From assembly GCA_017529865.1 (NCBI GenBank), contig JAFXNA010000016.1:1-64000 (forward strand): a stretch of DNA of 64,000 nt, written 5' to 3'. This DNA is from Bacteroidaceae bacterium (lineage in GTDB: Bacteria > Bacteroidota > Bacteroidia > Bacteroidales > Bacteroidaceae). The notes under the pieces were generated by a model, which worked only from the letters and a program-made list of their open reading frames with translations, did no database searches and was not told the origin of the DNA. Below, one piece after another: positions 8,410 to 17,884 of this stretch. The first letter of the stretch is position 1, and every line of letters begins with the position of its first letter. A program made the translations under genes and the position numbers.

Positions 8410-8436
8410 TTGTAAACAAAAAAAGCCGTACCTTTG
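8410..8436 (+). promoter_or_regulatory. Promoter of the Tyr-rich lipoprotein gene
   Basis: TTG at 8410-8412 and TACCTTTG at 8429-8436 match the -33 and -7 boxes with a 16-base spacer, slightly short. It diverges from the minus-strand operon promoter about 110 bases away. Confidence 0.65.
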
Positions 8437-8494
8437 CAACGCGAACCAGAACATAGGAGTCTGTTCGAAAATCAAATGTTGAACCACTAAAACA

Positions 8495-9211
8495 ATGACG
8501 CATATGAAAAATTCATATAAGAGAGCGCAGAACAAACTTGCTTGTTTTGCCGAACGAAAGAATTTTGGCCTAAAAGGCAAAAAGATTTCTACATTACTGA
8601 TTGGAATCCTCGCCATGATGTTCATCTCATGCGATGAGGATGTGATGACAGCTTATCGTCTCGAAGGCGACTGGTACGGTGACATGGGAATGTTCTACGG
8701 TTTCACTGACCGCTACGGACGTTACTATGAAGTGGATGCCTCTCAAACGAACATACGATTCTATTGGGATGGTGATGCACACGGACATGGTGAGCAGATT
8801 GATTTCTACGACTTCGGTCCCTATCGCTATCAAAGCTATTACTTCACATGGAGAGTCATCGAAGGTGTGATTCAGATGCGCTACCAGTTCGACAGGAACT
8901 TGGACTGCGACATCTACCGCTGGAGCATGAGTTATGAATACGACTCCTACACACGTCAGTACACCGATGTGTTCTCGGGTTATATCAACAACCAGACTCG
9001 TTTCCTGCTCTTCAAGCTGGATGACTTCAAAGGTTGGAATAGCTATAACAGCAGCTACGGATACGGCTATCAGTACTACAACAACTACACAGATTACTTC
9101 GATCCTTACTTTGACCCTTACAATCCTTACTATTACGCTCCAACACGTGGTGAACAGGCCGATAGTACTGTGATTATCAAGCGTGGCTCAAGGTTTTTCG
9201 AGAAGAAATAG
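8495..9211 (+). CDS. Tyr-rich putative lipoprotein, function unknown
   Basis: The 238-residue protein has a basic N-terminus, a hydrophobic stretch STLLIGILAMMFISC and a lipobox Cys followed by DED. The signal begins about 40 residues in, unusually late. ATG 8504 (MKNSYKR) is an equal start candidate. The body has a compact beta-type domain beginning RLEGDWYGDM, like lipocalin-type proteins of Bacteroidales. The C-terminal third is rich in Tyr, Asn and Asp (DPYFDPYNPYYY). A strong terminator follows, so the gene is transcribed alone. I do not recognise a named family. Confidence 0.75.
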   Translation: MTHMKNSYKRAQNKLACFAERKNFGLKGKKISTLLIGILAMMFISCDEDVMTAYRLEGDWYGDMGMFYGFTDRYGRYYEVDASQTNIRFYWDGDAHGHGEQIDFYDFGPYRYQSYYFTWRVIEGVIQMRYQFDRNLDCDIYRWSMSYEYDSYTRQYTDVFSGYINNQTRFLLFKLDDFKGWNSYNSSYGYGYQYYNNYTDYFDPYFDPYNPYYYAPTRGEQADSTVIIKRGSRFFEKK

Positions 9212-9233
9212 CCAACATTTTTACATTGCAACA

Positions 9234-9271
9234 AAGAAGAAGGTGTGTCATTTCCGACACATCTTCTTCTT
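9234..9271 (+). terminator. Strong intrinsic terminator
   Basis: AAGAAGAAGGTGTGTC (9234-9249) pairs with GACACATCTTCTTCTT (9256-9271), followed by GTTTTTTC. It ends the Tyr-rich lipoprotein transcript. Positions 9272-9440 up to the tamB promoter show nothing else. Confidence 0.92.
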
Positions 9272-9444
9272 GTTTTTTCAGCCCAGAATTATCAATTTTT
9301 GCCCTTTTCATCGTTGTTTTACCACCTGCTGCAACTATCGCAACAAAAAAGACTCAGCAAAAACGTAAAAAAACAGTTGTTCGTGCGTTCAGGCAGTCTG
9401 TAAGCATAAAATTGCTTGAATATGCACAAAATTTATGAAATAAT

Positions 9445-9475
9445 TTTGTGGAACGAAGAAATAATCGTACTTTTG
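9445..9475 (+). promoter_or_regulatory. Promoter of tamB-tamL
   Basis: TTTG at 9445-9448 and TACTTTTG at 9468-9475 are separated by exactly 19 bases, a consensus Bacteroidota promoter. Transcription would start near 9481. This rules out the in-frame start at 9448 and supports ATG 9523. Confidence 0.85.
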
Positions 9476-9522
9476 TCGGAAAATTGTTTAATTGGTTAAT
9501 TAGTAAATCGTATCATCGCTAC

Positions 9523-12500
9523 ATGGGCAAGAAAACAAAGAACATATTGAAAGCCGCTGGATGGGTGTTGCTGACACCAATCTGTTTGGTGCTGTTGCTC
9601 TTTGTTGCCCTCTACATCCCTCCTGTACAGAAGTGGGCAGTCGACCTTGCCGCCGATTACCTGAGCAGCGAAACCGGTATGCAGGTGAGTGTCGGTAGTG
9701 TCCGGCTGAAGTTTCCGCTCGACTTATCAATGGGCGATGTGCTGATAACAAGGAGTGCAGGAGTGCAGGAGTACAGGAGTACCAATGACACCATACTCGA
9801 TGCCAAGGAATTGCTGGCTTCGGTGCAAGCAATGCCGCTGTTGAAAGGCGAGGTGAAAATCGACTATGTAACCCTGACAAACACCAAGGTCAACACCCTT
9901 GACCTGATTGAATCGATGCAAATGAAGTATCAAGGCGAGAGCCTGAAAGTGAAGGACGTCAACTGGAACATGAATAACGGTAGATGCATCGTCTCCGACC
10001 TCAACCTGCAGACTTCCGACATCAATATCGCAATTGCCGACAGCGTACCCGAAGATACTACGGAGGAGGAAAGTATGCTGAAATGGGTAGACTTGCAGCA
10101 TGTAAGCATACAAAACCTCTCCCTAACCCTCTCCCAAGGAGAGGGAATCGAGAAAGCTGTTGACAAGACTTCTCCCCTTGGGGGAGATGAGAGAGGGGTT
10201 TCCATCAGCACCTACATCGGCAAAGCGAACACAAGCGTGCGGCTCGACCTCGAAAACGGGAACTACTATGTAGCACCCCTGAAGGCACAAGACTTCGAAT
10301 ACCAAATGGGAAACGGTCAGACAACCGACCTCAGCCTGCAGGCCACAGCCCTCTCCATCGACTCGCTGTCGTACCTAAGCACAGGCGACCTGTATGTAGA
10401 CTACGACTTAAACTCTTCACGCTTCACGCTAAACTCTTCACCTATCGACATTGACTCGCTTAGCGGTGTTTTCCGCATGGATAGCACAACACTCTATGTA
10501 GACAACACACGACTGAAGACTCCGAATTCCGACCTCAAAGTCGACATGCAGATGGACATGAATGCCTTTGACACAGGCCCAACAGCAGGCACTATGCGCA
10601 TCGATGCAGAGGGTGTGGTAAGCAAGAAAGACATCATGCCGTTTGCAGCCGACCTACCGAAGGAGATTGATGGCAAGTTGCCCGACCGACCCATCACATT
10701 GGCCATTTCGGCTGAAGGCAACATGCAGCACATGGACATCAGTCGGCTGAATGCCCACATGAACGGAGTGTTCGACATCAAAGGTCGTGGAGGAATGGAA
10801 AACGGCCGACTGAAAATTGAAGAAAGCCGACTGAGCTACGGACGCTCGAAAGCAATCGTCAAGGGCAGCTACGACATGGAAAGCGAAACCTACGACATCG
10901 ACATCAATGCCCAGAACCTCTATGTCAACGACTTTGTAGCCCTGAGCGATCCCTGCCACCTATCGGGTCATCTGAGAGCCAAAGGACGTGGATTCGACTT
11001 CACCTCACGCAGCACCTACACAAATGCGACACTCGACCTCAAGCATGTGGACTACGGCACATACTACCTCGACAACACCCACATGACGGCTTCGCTGAAG
11101 AACAACATCATCGCAGCCAACACCCACTTTGGCGACGAACGATTAGACGGCCAACTGGCGGTGGAAGGAACGATGAACAAGAAAGGTGTGGAAGCTACGA
11201 TGGCGCTCGATCTGCCATTCTCGGACTTGCAAGCACTAGGTCTATCGGCCGATCCGCTCACAGCTCATGCCACCCACGGCGATTTCAAGGTGAGCAGTAA
11301 CTACAAGGAACTGTTCCTCGCCGATGCAGCCGTCGAAGGTGTGGAAATAGTGCTGAAAGGCGATAGCCTGGTGACAGAGAAGTTCGACCTCCATGCTGAG
11401 ACGACCCAAGACACCACCACCATCCAGCTGACCACCAGCGACATGGACTTCGACTTCCGCAGCCCGAAGAACCTCTTCGCCGTCATCGACGACTTTACGA
11501 AAGTGGCTCAGACTGCACAGCAGCAGATGGAAAACCGCGATCTGAACATCAACCTGCTGAAGGAGATGATGCCAGAAACGACGCTGAGAGCAAATATCGG
11601 CAACAAGAATCCTATCAGTAAGTATCTGTTCATGCAAGGATTCCGATACGAGGAGGTGGCAGCCAACCTACACACATCAACCGAATACGGTCTTCAAGGC
11701 AATGCCCACGTCTACAACCTCATCACCGATGATTCGCTCCGGATTGACACCGTGCAGTTCGACCTCTATCAAGACTCAACCCAAATCAGCTACAACGTAG
11801 CAGTGTCGTGTCCTGATCAGGATGTCTGCTCGGCCTTCACAGCCTACCTCGACGGATATGTGTCACCACAATATGTCGACAGCCGACTCACCTACTTCAA
11901 TGCAGAGAAAGAGAAAGGTATCGACCTCGGTGTGCGAGGACTGATTACGACCGACAGTCTGCTACACCTCAGCCTCTACCCCAAGCAACCAATCATTGCC
12001 TACCGCACGTTCGAAGTGAACGACGACAACTACATAGACCTCTACCACAAGAACAAGCTGAAGGCCAATATTCTGATGCTATCAACCTCCGACAGCTGTA
12101 GCATCTCCATCTATGCCAATCCTGTCGACTCACAGATGCAGAACATCGAAGCCGTCATCAAGAACCTGAATATCGCAGAACTGCTGACAGTCATCCCGTT
12201 TGCACCGCAGATGGCAGGCTTGCTGAATGTCAGTGCCAACTACGTTCAGACCAGTGAAGGATTCACCATCAACGGAATGACAGAAGCTGACCGCTTCACA
12301 TACGAAGGCACAGGTCTCGGCAACCTGATGACAATGTTCAACTACCAACCGATGGGCGACCACGGGCACGACATCAACGCAATGATTTATCACAACGACG
12401 AGCATATCGGCATCCTGAAAGGAAACTACGACGTGACAAGCGAAGACCACCTGAACGCCACACTTATCCTTGACCACTTGCCCCTCGCAACCGTCAACGC

Positions 12501-14040
12501 CTTCATTGCCGACAACATCTTCGCACTCGACGGAACCATGAACGGAATGGTTTCGGTAACAGGCCATGTCGACTCGCTGCTCTTCAACGGTCAGCTGAAC
12601 CCAGAGAGTGTGCACGTCTACAGCGATATCTATTCGTTCAATCTGGCCGTAGCCGACGAACCCATCACATTCGATAAAAGTCACCTCACATTCAACGACA
12701 TCAAGATTATGGGTGCAGGACAGAATCCGCTCACAGTAAACGGATTCGTTGACTTTGCGGACCTCAACAATATCGCCATGAACCTCAGTCTGTATGGACA
12801 GAACTTCCTGGTGTTCGATGCGCCTCGTACCCGTCGCTCAGCTTTGTTCGGTAAACTCTACGGCGACTTCTTCGCTCGTGTGAACGGTACGACAAACGAC
12901 CTGAAGATTCGTGGACTGGTCAATGTGCTAAGTGCGACCGATATCACCTACATCATGACCAACACACCGTTGGCCGTTGATGATCGATTAGATGACATCG
13001 TCACTTTTGTCGACTTCTCAGCTCCACCCGACGAAGCAAAGCGTGTGCCTCGTACGTTCACAGGTATCGATATGCAGATAAACCTCGAAATCGAAGATGG
13101 CGTACAGGTACGCTGTGAGTTCAGTGCCGACAAACAGAGTTATGTGAATGTGCAGGGAAGCGGAAGTCTAACCATGACCTACTCGCCAGAAGGTGTGATC
13201 AACATGCTGGGCAAATATACTGTAAACGAAGGTGAGATGAAGTACACCCTGCCTATCATCCCTCTGAAGACGTTCACCTTGCAGAAAGGCAGCTACATCG
13301 AATTCACAGGTAAGCCAGGCAACCCAACGATGAACATCACAGCCACAGAGCAGACGAAAGCCAGTGTGAGCAATCTCGACGGCTCGAGCCGTTCCGTATT
13401 GTTCAATGTCGGACTGAAAGTATTCAATACGCTCGAGAACATGGGACTTGAGTTCACCATCGATGCACCTGAAGATCTCACCATCCAAAACGAGCTGGCA
13501 GGTATGACCACCGAAGAGAAGAACAAGCTGGCAGTCGCCCTGTTGGCTACTGGCATGTATCTGTCGACTTCCAACGAGAGTGGATTCAGCACTACGAACG
13601 CTTTGAACAATTTCCTTCAAGAAGAAATCAACAACATAGCTGGTAAGGCCATCAGCAGTGCGGTCAATGTCGACATGAGTGTGGGTATGGAACAGACCAA
13701 ACGCGATGACGGAACCACACGAACTGACTATTCTTTCAAGTTCTCCAAACGATTCTTCAGCGACCGTCTGAACGTCGTGGTAGGTGGACGTATCAATGCC
13801 GACGGAAACAGCAACCGCAGAGAATCAGGTGCCTATATCGACGACATCTCGCTCGAATGGCGACTCGACAAAGGTGGTACACAATACATCCGCATCTTCC
13901 ACGACAAGAACTACGATAACCTTGTAGAAGGCGAACTGACGGAGAATGGCGCAGGTATCGTACTGCGTAAGAAATTCGACAACCTGAGCGAACTGTTTAT
14001 CTGGAAAAAGAAGAAAAAGGATGATGAAGACAAAGAATAA
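9523..14040 (+). CDS. tamB: TamB-like translocation and assembly protein (DUF490)
   Basis: This 1505-residue protein is anchored by an N-terminal membrane helix (about residues 9-31, VLLTPICLVLLLFVALY). A very long beta-helical region follows, then a C-terminal TamB domain (about 1100-1480) with repeated short beta strands. TamB forms an envelope-spanning channel that, with TamA or TamL, assembles outer-membrane components or moves lipids. The length and the overlapping tamL downstream (20 bases) are typical. The start at 9523 is set by the promoter. A 90-base G/C-rich palindromic element (10112-10201) is translated in frame as about 30 residues (SLTLSQGEG...SPLGGDERGV). These look foreign to the rest of the protein. 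The reading frame is intact. Confidence 0.92.
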   Translation: MGKKTKNILKAAGWVLLTPICLVLLLFVALYIPPVQKWAVDLAADYLSSETGMQVSVGSVRLKFPLDLSMGDVLITRSAGVQEYRSTNDTILDAKELLASVQAMPLLKGEVKIDYVTLTNTKVNTLDLIESMQMKYQGESLKVKDVNWNMNNGRCIVSDLNLQTSDINIAIADSVPEDTTEEESMLKWVDLQHVSIQNLSLTLSQGEGIEKAVDKTSPLGGDERGVSISTYIGKANTSVRLDLENGNYYVAPLKAQDFEYQMGNGQTTDLSLQATALSIDSLSYLSTGDLYVDYDLNSSRFTLNSSPIDIDSLSGVFRMDSTTLYVDNTRLKTPNSDLKVDMQMDMNAFDTGPTAGTMRIDAEGVVSKKDIMPFAADLPKEIDGKLPDRPITLAISAEGNMQHMDISRLNAHMNGVFDIKGRGGMENGRLKIEESRLSYGRSKAIVKGSYDMESETYDIDINAQNLYVNDFVALSDPCHLSGHLRAKGRGFDFTSRSTYTNATLDLKHVDYGTYYLDNTHMTASLKNNIIAANTHFGDERLDGQLAVEGTMNKKGVEATMALDLPFSDLQALGLSADPLTAHATHGDFKVSSNYKELFLADAAVEGVEIVLKGDSLVTEKFDLHAETTQDTTTIQLTTSDMDFDFRSPKNLFAVIDDFTKVAQTAQQQMENRDLNINLLKEMMPETTLRANIGNKNPISKYLFMQGFRYEEVAANLHTSTEYGLQGNAHVYNLITDDSLRIDTVQFDLYQDSTQISYNVAVSCPDQDVCSAFTAYLDGYVSPQYVDSRLTYFNAEKEKGIDLGVRGLITTDSLLHLSLYPKQPIIAYRTFEVNDDNYIDLYHKNKLKANILMLSTSDSCSISIYANPVDSQMQNIEAVIKNLNIAELLTVIPFAPQMAGLLNVSANYVQTSEGFTINGMTEADRFTYEGTGLGNLMTMFNYQPMGDHGHDINAMIYHNDEHIGILKGNYDVTSEDHLNATLILDHLPLATVNAFIADNIFALDGTMNGMVSVTGHVDSLLFNGQLNPESVHVYSDIYSFNLAVADEPITFDKSHLTFNDIKIMGAGQNPLTVNGFVDFADLNNIAMNLSLYGQNFLVFDAPRTRRSALFGKLYGDFFARVNGTTNDLKIRGLVNVLSATDITYIMTNTPLAVDDRLDDIVTFVDFSAPPDEAKRVPRTFTGIDMQINLEIEDGVQVRCEFSADKQSYVNVQGSGSLTMTYSPEGVINMLGKYTVNEGEMKYTLPIIPLKTFTLQKGSYIEFTGKPGNPTMNITATEQTKASVSNLDGSSRSVLFNVGLKVFNTLENMGLEFTIDAPEDLTIQNELAGMTTEEKNKLAVALLATGMYLSTSNESGFSTTNALNNFLQEEINNIAGKAISSAVNVDMSVGMEQTKRDDGTTRTDYSFKFSKRFFSDRLNVVVGGRINADGNSNRRESGAYIDDISLEWRLDKGGTQYIRIFHDKNYDNLVEGELTENGAGIVLRKKFDNLSELFIWKKKKKDDEDKE
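10112..10201. repeat. G/C-rich palindromic element inside tamB
   Basis: Two inverted pairs (CCTCTCCC...GGAGAGGG and CTCCCCTTGGGGGAG) lie inside an outer AAACCTCTC/GAGAGGGGTTT stem. The element is 90 bases, a multiple of three, and keeps the tamB frame open. The architecture is nearly the same as at 20734-20818. Confidence 0.9.
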
Positions 14041-16357
14041 CTATATCGTAGGCCTGCTGATGATGGCTCTCCTCACCGCTTGCTCCACTACCAGCGGACT
14101 GCAAGAGGACGAGGTGCTGTATACAGGCATCAAGAAGATACGTGTGGAGGACAAGCAGAACACGTATGCCGAGAGTGTGGCCCTCACCGAAGTCGAGGCT
14201 GCATTGGCTTACGCGCCCAACAGCTCGTTCATGGGTAGTTCGTCTACGCGGTTCCCTATTTCTATCGGTCTGTGGGTCTACAACAAATACGTAAACAACC
14301 GCAAGAACGGATTTTCCAGATGGATGTTCGATACGTTTAGCACCACTCCCATCACCATGACGATGGTGAACCCAGAGACACGTGTGAAGGTTGCCACAAA
14401 CACCCTGCAGAACTACGGCTATTTCCAAGGAGATGTCAGCTACGATATACTGCCACAGAAGAATCCGAAGAAGGCGAAAATCAACTACAACATCAAACTG
14501 GGCGAACCCTATATGATTGATACCATCGAGTATATATTCCCAGCGCAACAAGACAGCATCGTCAGAGCTACAGCCAACGAATCGTTCATCAAGCAAGAGG
14601 GACAGTTCAGTGTGGTGGATCTCCAGTTAGAAAAAGAACGTCTGACCAACGAATTCCGCAATCAAGGCTATTATTTCTATCGCCCCGACTATATCAGATA
14701 CATCGCAGACTCAATGATGGTGCCACAGAAAGTGCAACTGCTCGTAGCACAAGACTACGACACTCCTGAGCGTGCGCAGCACAAATGGTACATCGGCAAC
14801 ATCAGCACCTATATCCGTACCCGTCAAGGGGGAGGCGAAGGTCGACCCATGGAGTTCAGCGACTCTACCGACCTGCGAGGACTGAAGATTGCATGGACAG
14901 GCGACAAAAACCCCATCAGCCCGCGTGTCATATTCCGCAACTTCCGTTTCTGGCGACGTCAGGAGTTCAGTCAAAGCAAACTAGAAGAGACTTTAGCCAA
15001 CCTCAGCAACATGCAGGTTTTCTCACGTTTGCAATTTACCTGTACCCCTCGAGATACGACCTCGACTTGCGACACACTTGACGTGCGGCTCGATGTAACG
15101 ATGGACCAATCCATCGAGGCAGAATTCGACTTCAACATCACACAAAAAAGCAATTCACAGATTGGGCCTAATGCCACCATCTTGCTCTCCAAGCGTAACG
15201 CCTTTGGACATGGTGAAACTTTTGCATTGAAATTGAAAGGGTCGTATGAATGGCTGACCAAGGGAGCACAGATGATGGCAGGACAAGACCAGATTAACTC
15301 CTACGAAGCAGGGGCTGGAATGTCCATCACCTATCCGTGGCTGGCGTTCCCAGGTCTGAGCAAGAAACGATTCCGCTATCCCACCTCGACCTCGTTCAAG
15401 TTCGACTTCGACCACCTGAACCGCTCGGGTTACTATCGCCTGCTCTCCTTCAATGCCGAGGCCACCTATGCATTCCAGACATCCAAGTCGTTCACCCATC
15501 GTGTCACACCCCTCTCACTCACATACGACCGTTTGGAACATACCACAGCGAAATTCGACTCTATCGCTATTCAAAACCGCGCCTTGCTCGTCAGTCTGGA
15601 GGATCAGTTCATCCCGGCTATGCAGTATGTCCTCACCTACAATAACAATTGGGACACACATCGCCGGTTCAATACATGGATGGAATTATCCTTCAAGGAG
15701 TCATCGAACCTCATCGCTGGGGTATCGACCTTGATGGGATGGAGAAAATTCAACGATAAAGAGAGGAAGATGTTTAGTACTCCCTACTCACAGTTCCTCA
15801 AACTGTCGCTCGACCTGCGCAACAAATACAAACTGACTGATAAGAGTCTGCTGGCCACTCGACTCTATGCGGGTGCGATGTGGAGCTATGGCAACAGCAG
15901 TTATGCTCCCTACAGCGAGATGTTCTATGTGGGTGGAGCAAACGACATCCGTGCTTTTGCAGCCCGAGCCATCGGACCAGGTAGCTATCACGATCCCAAA
16001 GGGCACAGCACCTATCTTGATCAGTCAGGCGACTTGAAACTCGAGGCCAATATCGAGTACCGATTCCATCTCGTCAGCAATCTCCACGGAGCTTTGTTCC
16101 TTGACGCGGGCAACGTATGGATACTATCTGAAGACTATTGGCATGTAGGTGGCAAGTTGTGGGATGGGGGCTTCTTCAAGAAAATTGCACTGGGTACAGG
16201 ATTCGGATTCCGCTACGACCTCGAATTCCTCGTGCTCCGTTTCGACCTCGGTATCGGCATCCATGCCCCTTACGACACAGGCAAGACCAGTTATTACAAC
16301 ATGCCGAAGTTCTGGGACAGTCTTGGCTTCCACTTTGCTGTAGGATATCCATTTTAG
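14021..16357 (+). CDS. tamL: TamL: lipoprotein BamA/TamA-family outer-membrane beta-barrel
   Basis: The 778-residue protein carries a lipoprotein signal (MMALLTACSTT, lipid Cys near residue 21), then POTRA-like domains and a C-terminal 16-strand barrel of the surface-antigen D15 type. It ends with an aromatic residue (HFAVGYPF), as expected for barrel insertion. VGGANDIRAF and the GTGFGFRYDL segment fit the family. In Bacteroidota the TamA partner is a lipoprotein called TamL, encoded next to tamB. The ATG overlaps the end of tamB by 20 bases, which suggests translational coupling. It would sit in the outer membrane and act with TamB. Confidence 0.9.
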   Translation: MMKTKNNYIVGLLMMALLTACSTTSGLQEDEVLYTGIKKIRVEDKQNTYAESVALTEVEAALAYAPNSSFMGSSSTRFPISIGLWVYNKYVNNRKNGFSRWMFDTFSTTPITMTMVNPETRVKVATNTLQNYGYFQGDVSYDILPQKNPKKAKINYNIKLGEPYMIDTIEYIFPAQQDSIVRATANESFIKQEGQFSVVDLQLEKERLTNEFRNQGYYFYRPDYIRYIADSMMVPQKVQLLVAQDYDTPERAQHKWYIGNISTYIRTRQGGGEGRPMEFSDSTDLRGLKIAWTGDKNPISPRVIFRNFRFWRRQEFSQSKLEETLANLSNMQVFSRLQFTCTPRDTTSTCDTLDVRLDVTMDQSIEAEFDFNITQKSNSQIGPNATILLSKRNAFGHGETFALKLKGSYEWLTKGAQMMAGQDQINSYEAGAGMSITYPWLAFPGLSKKRFRYPTSTSFKFDFDHLNRSGYYRLLSFNAEATYAFQTSKSFTHRVTPLSLTYDRLEHTTAKFDSIAIQNRALLVSLEDQFIPAMQYVLTYNNNWDTHRRFNTWMELSFKESSNLIAGVSTLMGWRKFNDKERKMFSTPYSQFLKLSLDLRNKYKLTDKSLLATRLYAGAMWSYGNSSYAPYSEMFYVGGANDIRAFAARAIGPGSYHDPKGHSTYLDQSGDLKLEANIEYRFHLVSNLHGALFLDAGNVWILSEDYWHVGGKLWDGGFFKKIALGTGFGFRYDLEFLVLRFDLGIGIHAPYDTGKTSYYNMPKFWDSLGFHFAVGYPF

Positions 16358-16399
16358 TAACGGAATTACGTTATAACGTCATAACGAAAAAACAATAAG

Positions 16400-17794
16400 A
16401 TGTCAAAAGAAAAAATCGCATTCGTATGTAGCTCGTGTGGCTACGACTCGCCCAAATGGATTGGACGCTGTCCGTCGTGTGGCGAATGGAACACATTCGT
16501 TGAGCAGAAGTTGGGAAAGGGGAAAAACGTCAACCCTCAACTCTCAACTTTCAACTCTCAACTGTCTTCCCCAATCTCCATGAGCAAGATAGAGACAAAC
16601 GAGGAACCACGCATCAACATGCACGACAACGAACTCAATCGTGTATTGGGTGGCGGTCTCGTACCTGGTTCGCTCACCCTCTTAGGCGGTGAACCAGGCA
16701 TCGGAAAATCCACCTTGATACTCCAGACCGTCCTACGTCTGAAGGACATGAAGGTGCTCTATGTCAGCGGCGAGGAGAGTGCGCGTCAGCTGAAGATGCG
16801 AGCCGACCGCATCATGGAGAGTACGAATGCACAATCCGTCCCTTCTTCCGACATCCAAGTCGTCTGCGAAGTGATGATAGAGCGGGTGTTCGAACATATC
16901 AAGGCTGTCAAGCCCGACCTCGTGGTTGTCGATTCCATCCAGACAATGGCTACAGAGGATGTGGAGAGTAGTCCTGGCAGCGTGAGTCAGATTCGTGAGT
17001 GTGCAGCCATGCTGCTGAAGTTCGCCAAAGAGACTGGTACACCAGTCATCATCATCGGACATATCAACAAGGAGGGAAGCATCGCAGGCCCGAAGATTCT
17101 GGAACACATGGTCGATACCGTCCTCCAATTCGAAGGCGACCAGCACTACATGTACCGTATCGTACGAGCCATCAAGAACCGCTTCGGCAGCACTGCCGAA
17201 CTAGGCATCTACGAGATGCGACAGAACGGACTGCGCGAAGTGACTAATCCATCCGAACTCCTGCTCAGCGACATCAAGAACCAAGAGGAACTGAGCGGTG
17301 TGGCCATCGCATCTGCCATCGAGGGTGTGCGTCCGCTACTCATCGAGACCCAGGCACTCGTCAGCACTGCCGCCTATGGCACTCCACAGCGCTCTGCTAC
17401 GGGTTTCGACCTGCGCCGACTCAACATGCTTTTGGCTGTACTCGAGAAACGTGTAGGCTTCAAACTGGGGCAGAAGGATGTCTATCTCAACATCGCAGGC
17501 GGCATCCGGGTTACCGATCCAGCCATCGACCTCAGCGTCATCGCCGCCGTCCTCTCGAGCAATGTCGATACAGGCATCGACCGTGATGTCTGCATGGCAG
17601 GCGAAGTAGGTCTGAGTGGTGAGATTCGTCCTGTCAGCCGCATCATGCAACGCATCGCCGAAGCTGAGAAACTCGGATTCAGCAAGATACTCATCCCAGC
17701 AGCCAACCTCAGCAGTCTCGACCGCACCCACTTCAAGATCGAAGTAAAAGGTGTCCGTCGTGTCGAAGAAGCCCTCCGCGAACTGTTCGGATAG
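16400..17794 (+). CDS. radA: DNA repair protein RadA (Sms)
   Basis: RadA is a RecA-like ATPase that promotes branch migration in recombinational repair. The 464-residue protein has a zinc finger (Cys10, 13, 24, 27), then Walker A GEPGIGKST at 97-104, the RadA-specific KNRFGS motif near 257, and a C-terminal Lon-protease-like domain. Between finger and ATPase, residues about 45-56 are encoded by CAACTCT/CAACTTT heptad-type repeats at 16533-16561 (NPQLSTFNSQLS). This lengthens the linker and is probably a repeat expansion. It follows tamL by 42 bases. No terminator is evident after it. Confidence 0.95.
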   Translation: MSKEKIAFVCSSCGYDSPKWIGRCPSCGEWNTFVEQKLGKGKNVNPQLSTFNSQLSSPISMSKIETNEEPRINMHDNELNRVLGGGLVPGSLTLLGGEPGIGKSTLILQTVLRLKDMKVLYVSGEESARQLKMRADRIMESTNAQSVPSSDIQVVCEVMIERVFEHIKAVKPDLVVVDSIQTMATEDVESSPGSVSQIRECAAMLLKFAKETGTPVIIIGHINKEGSIAGPKILEHMVDTVLQFEGDQHYMYRIVRAIKNRFGSTAELGIYEMRQNGLREVTNPSELLLSDIKNQEELSGVAIASAIEGVRPLLIETQALVSTAAYGTPQRSATGFDLRRLNMLLAVLEKRVGFKLGQKDVYLNIAGGIRVTDPAIDLSVIAAVLSSNVDTGIDRDVCMAGEVGLSGEIRPVSRIMQRIAEAEKLGFSKILIPAANLSSLDRTHFKIEVKGVRRVEEALRELFG

Positions 17795-17833
17795 TTTTTT
17801 CATGCCCATTTGCTAAAAATAGTAAATAGTAAA

Positions 17834-17863
17834 TTGTCAAATGGTAAATAATTCTTACCTTTG
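17834..17863 (+). promoter_or_regulatory. Promoter of gltX-waaA operon
   Basis: TTG 17834-17836 and TACCTTTG 17856-17863 are 19 bases apart. The intervening ATGGTAAATAATT is shared with the pckA promoter and with the dockerin-gene promoter. The -7 box overlaps a TTG that could be mistaken for a start at 17861. Confidence 0.85.
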
Positions 17864-17884
17864 TACCCTCAACACATCATCAAC

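Noticed and set aside
9448-9522. N-terminal extension of TamB by 25 codons
   Set aside because: It lies over the promoter boxes and upstream of the predicted transcript start.
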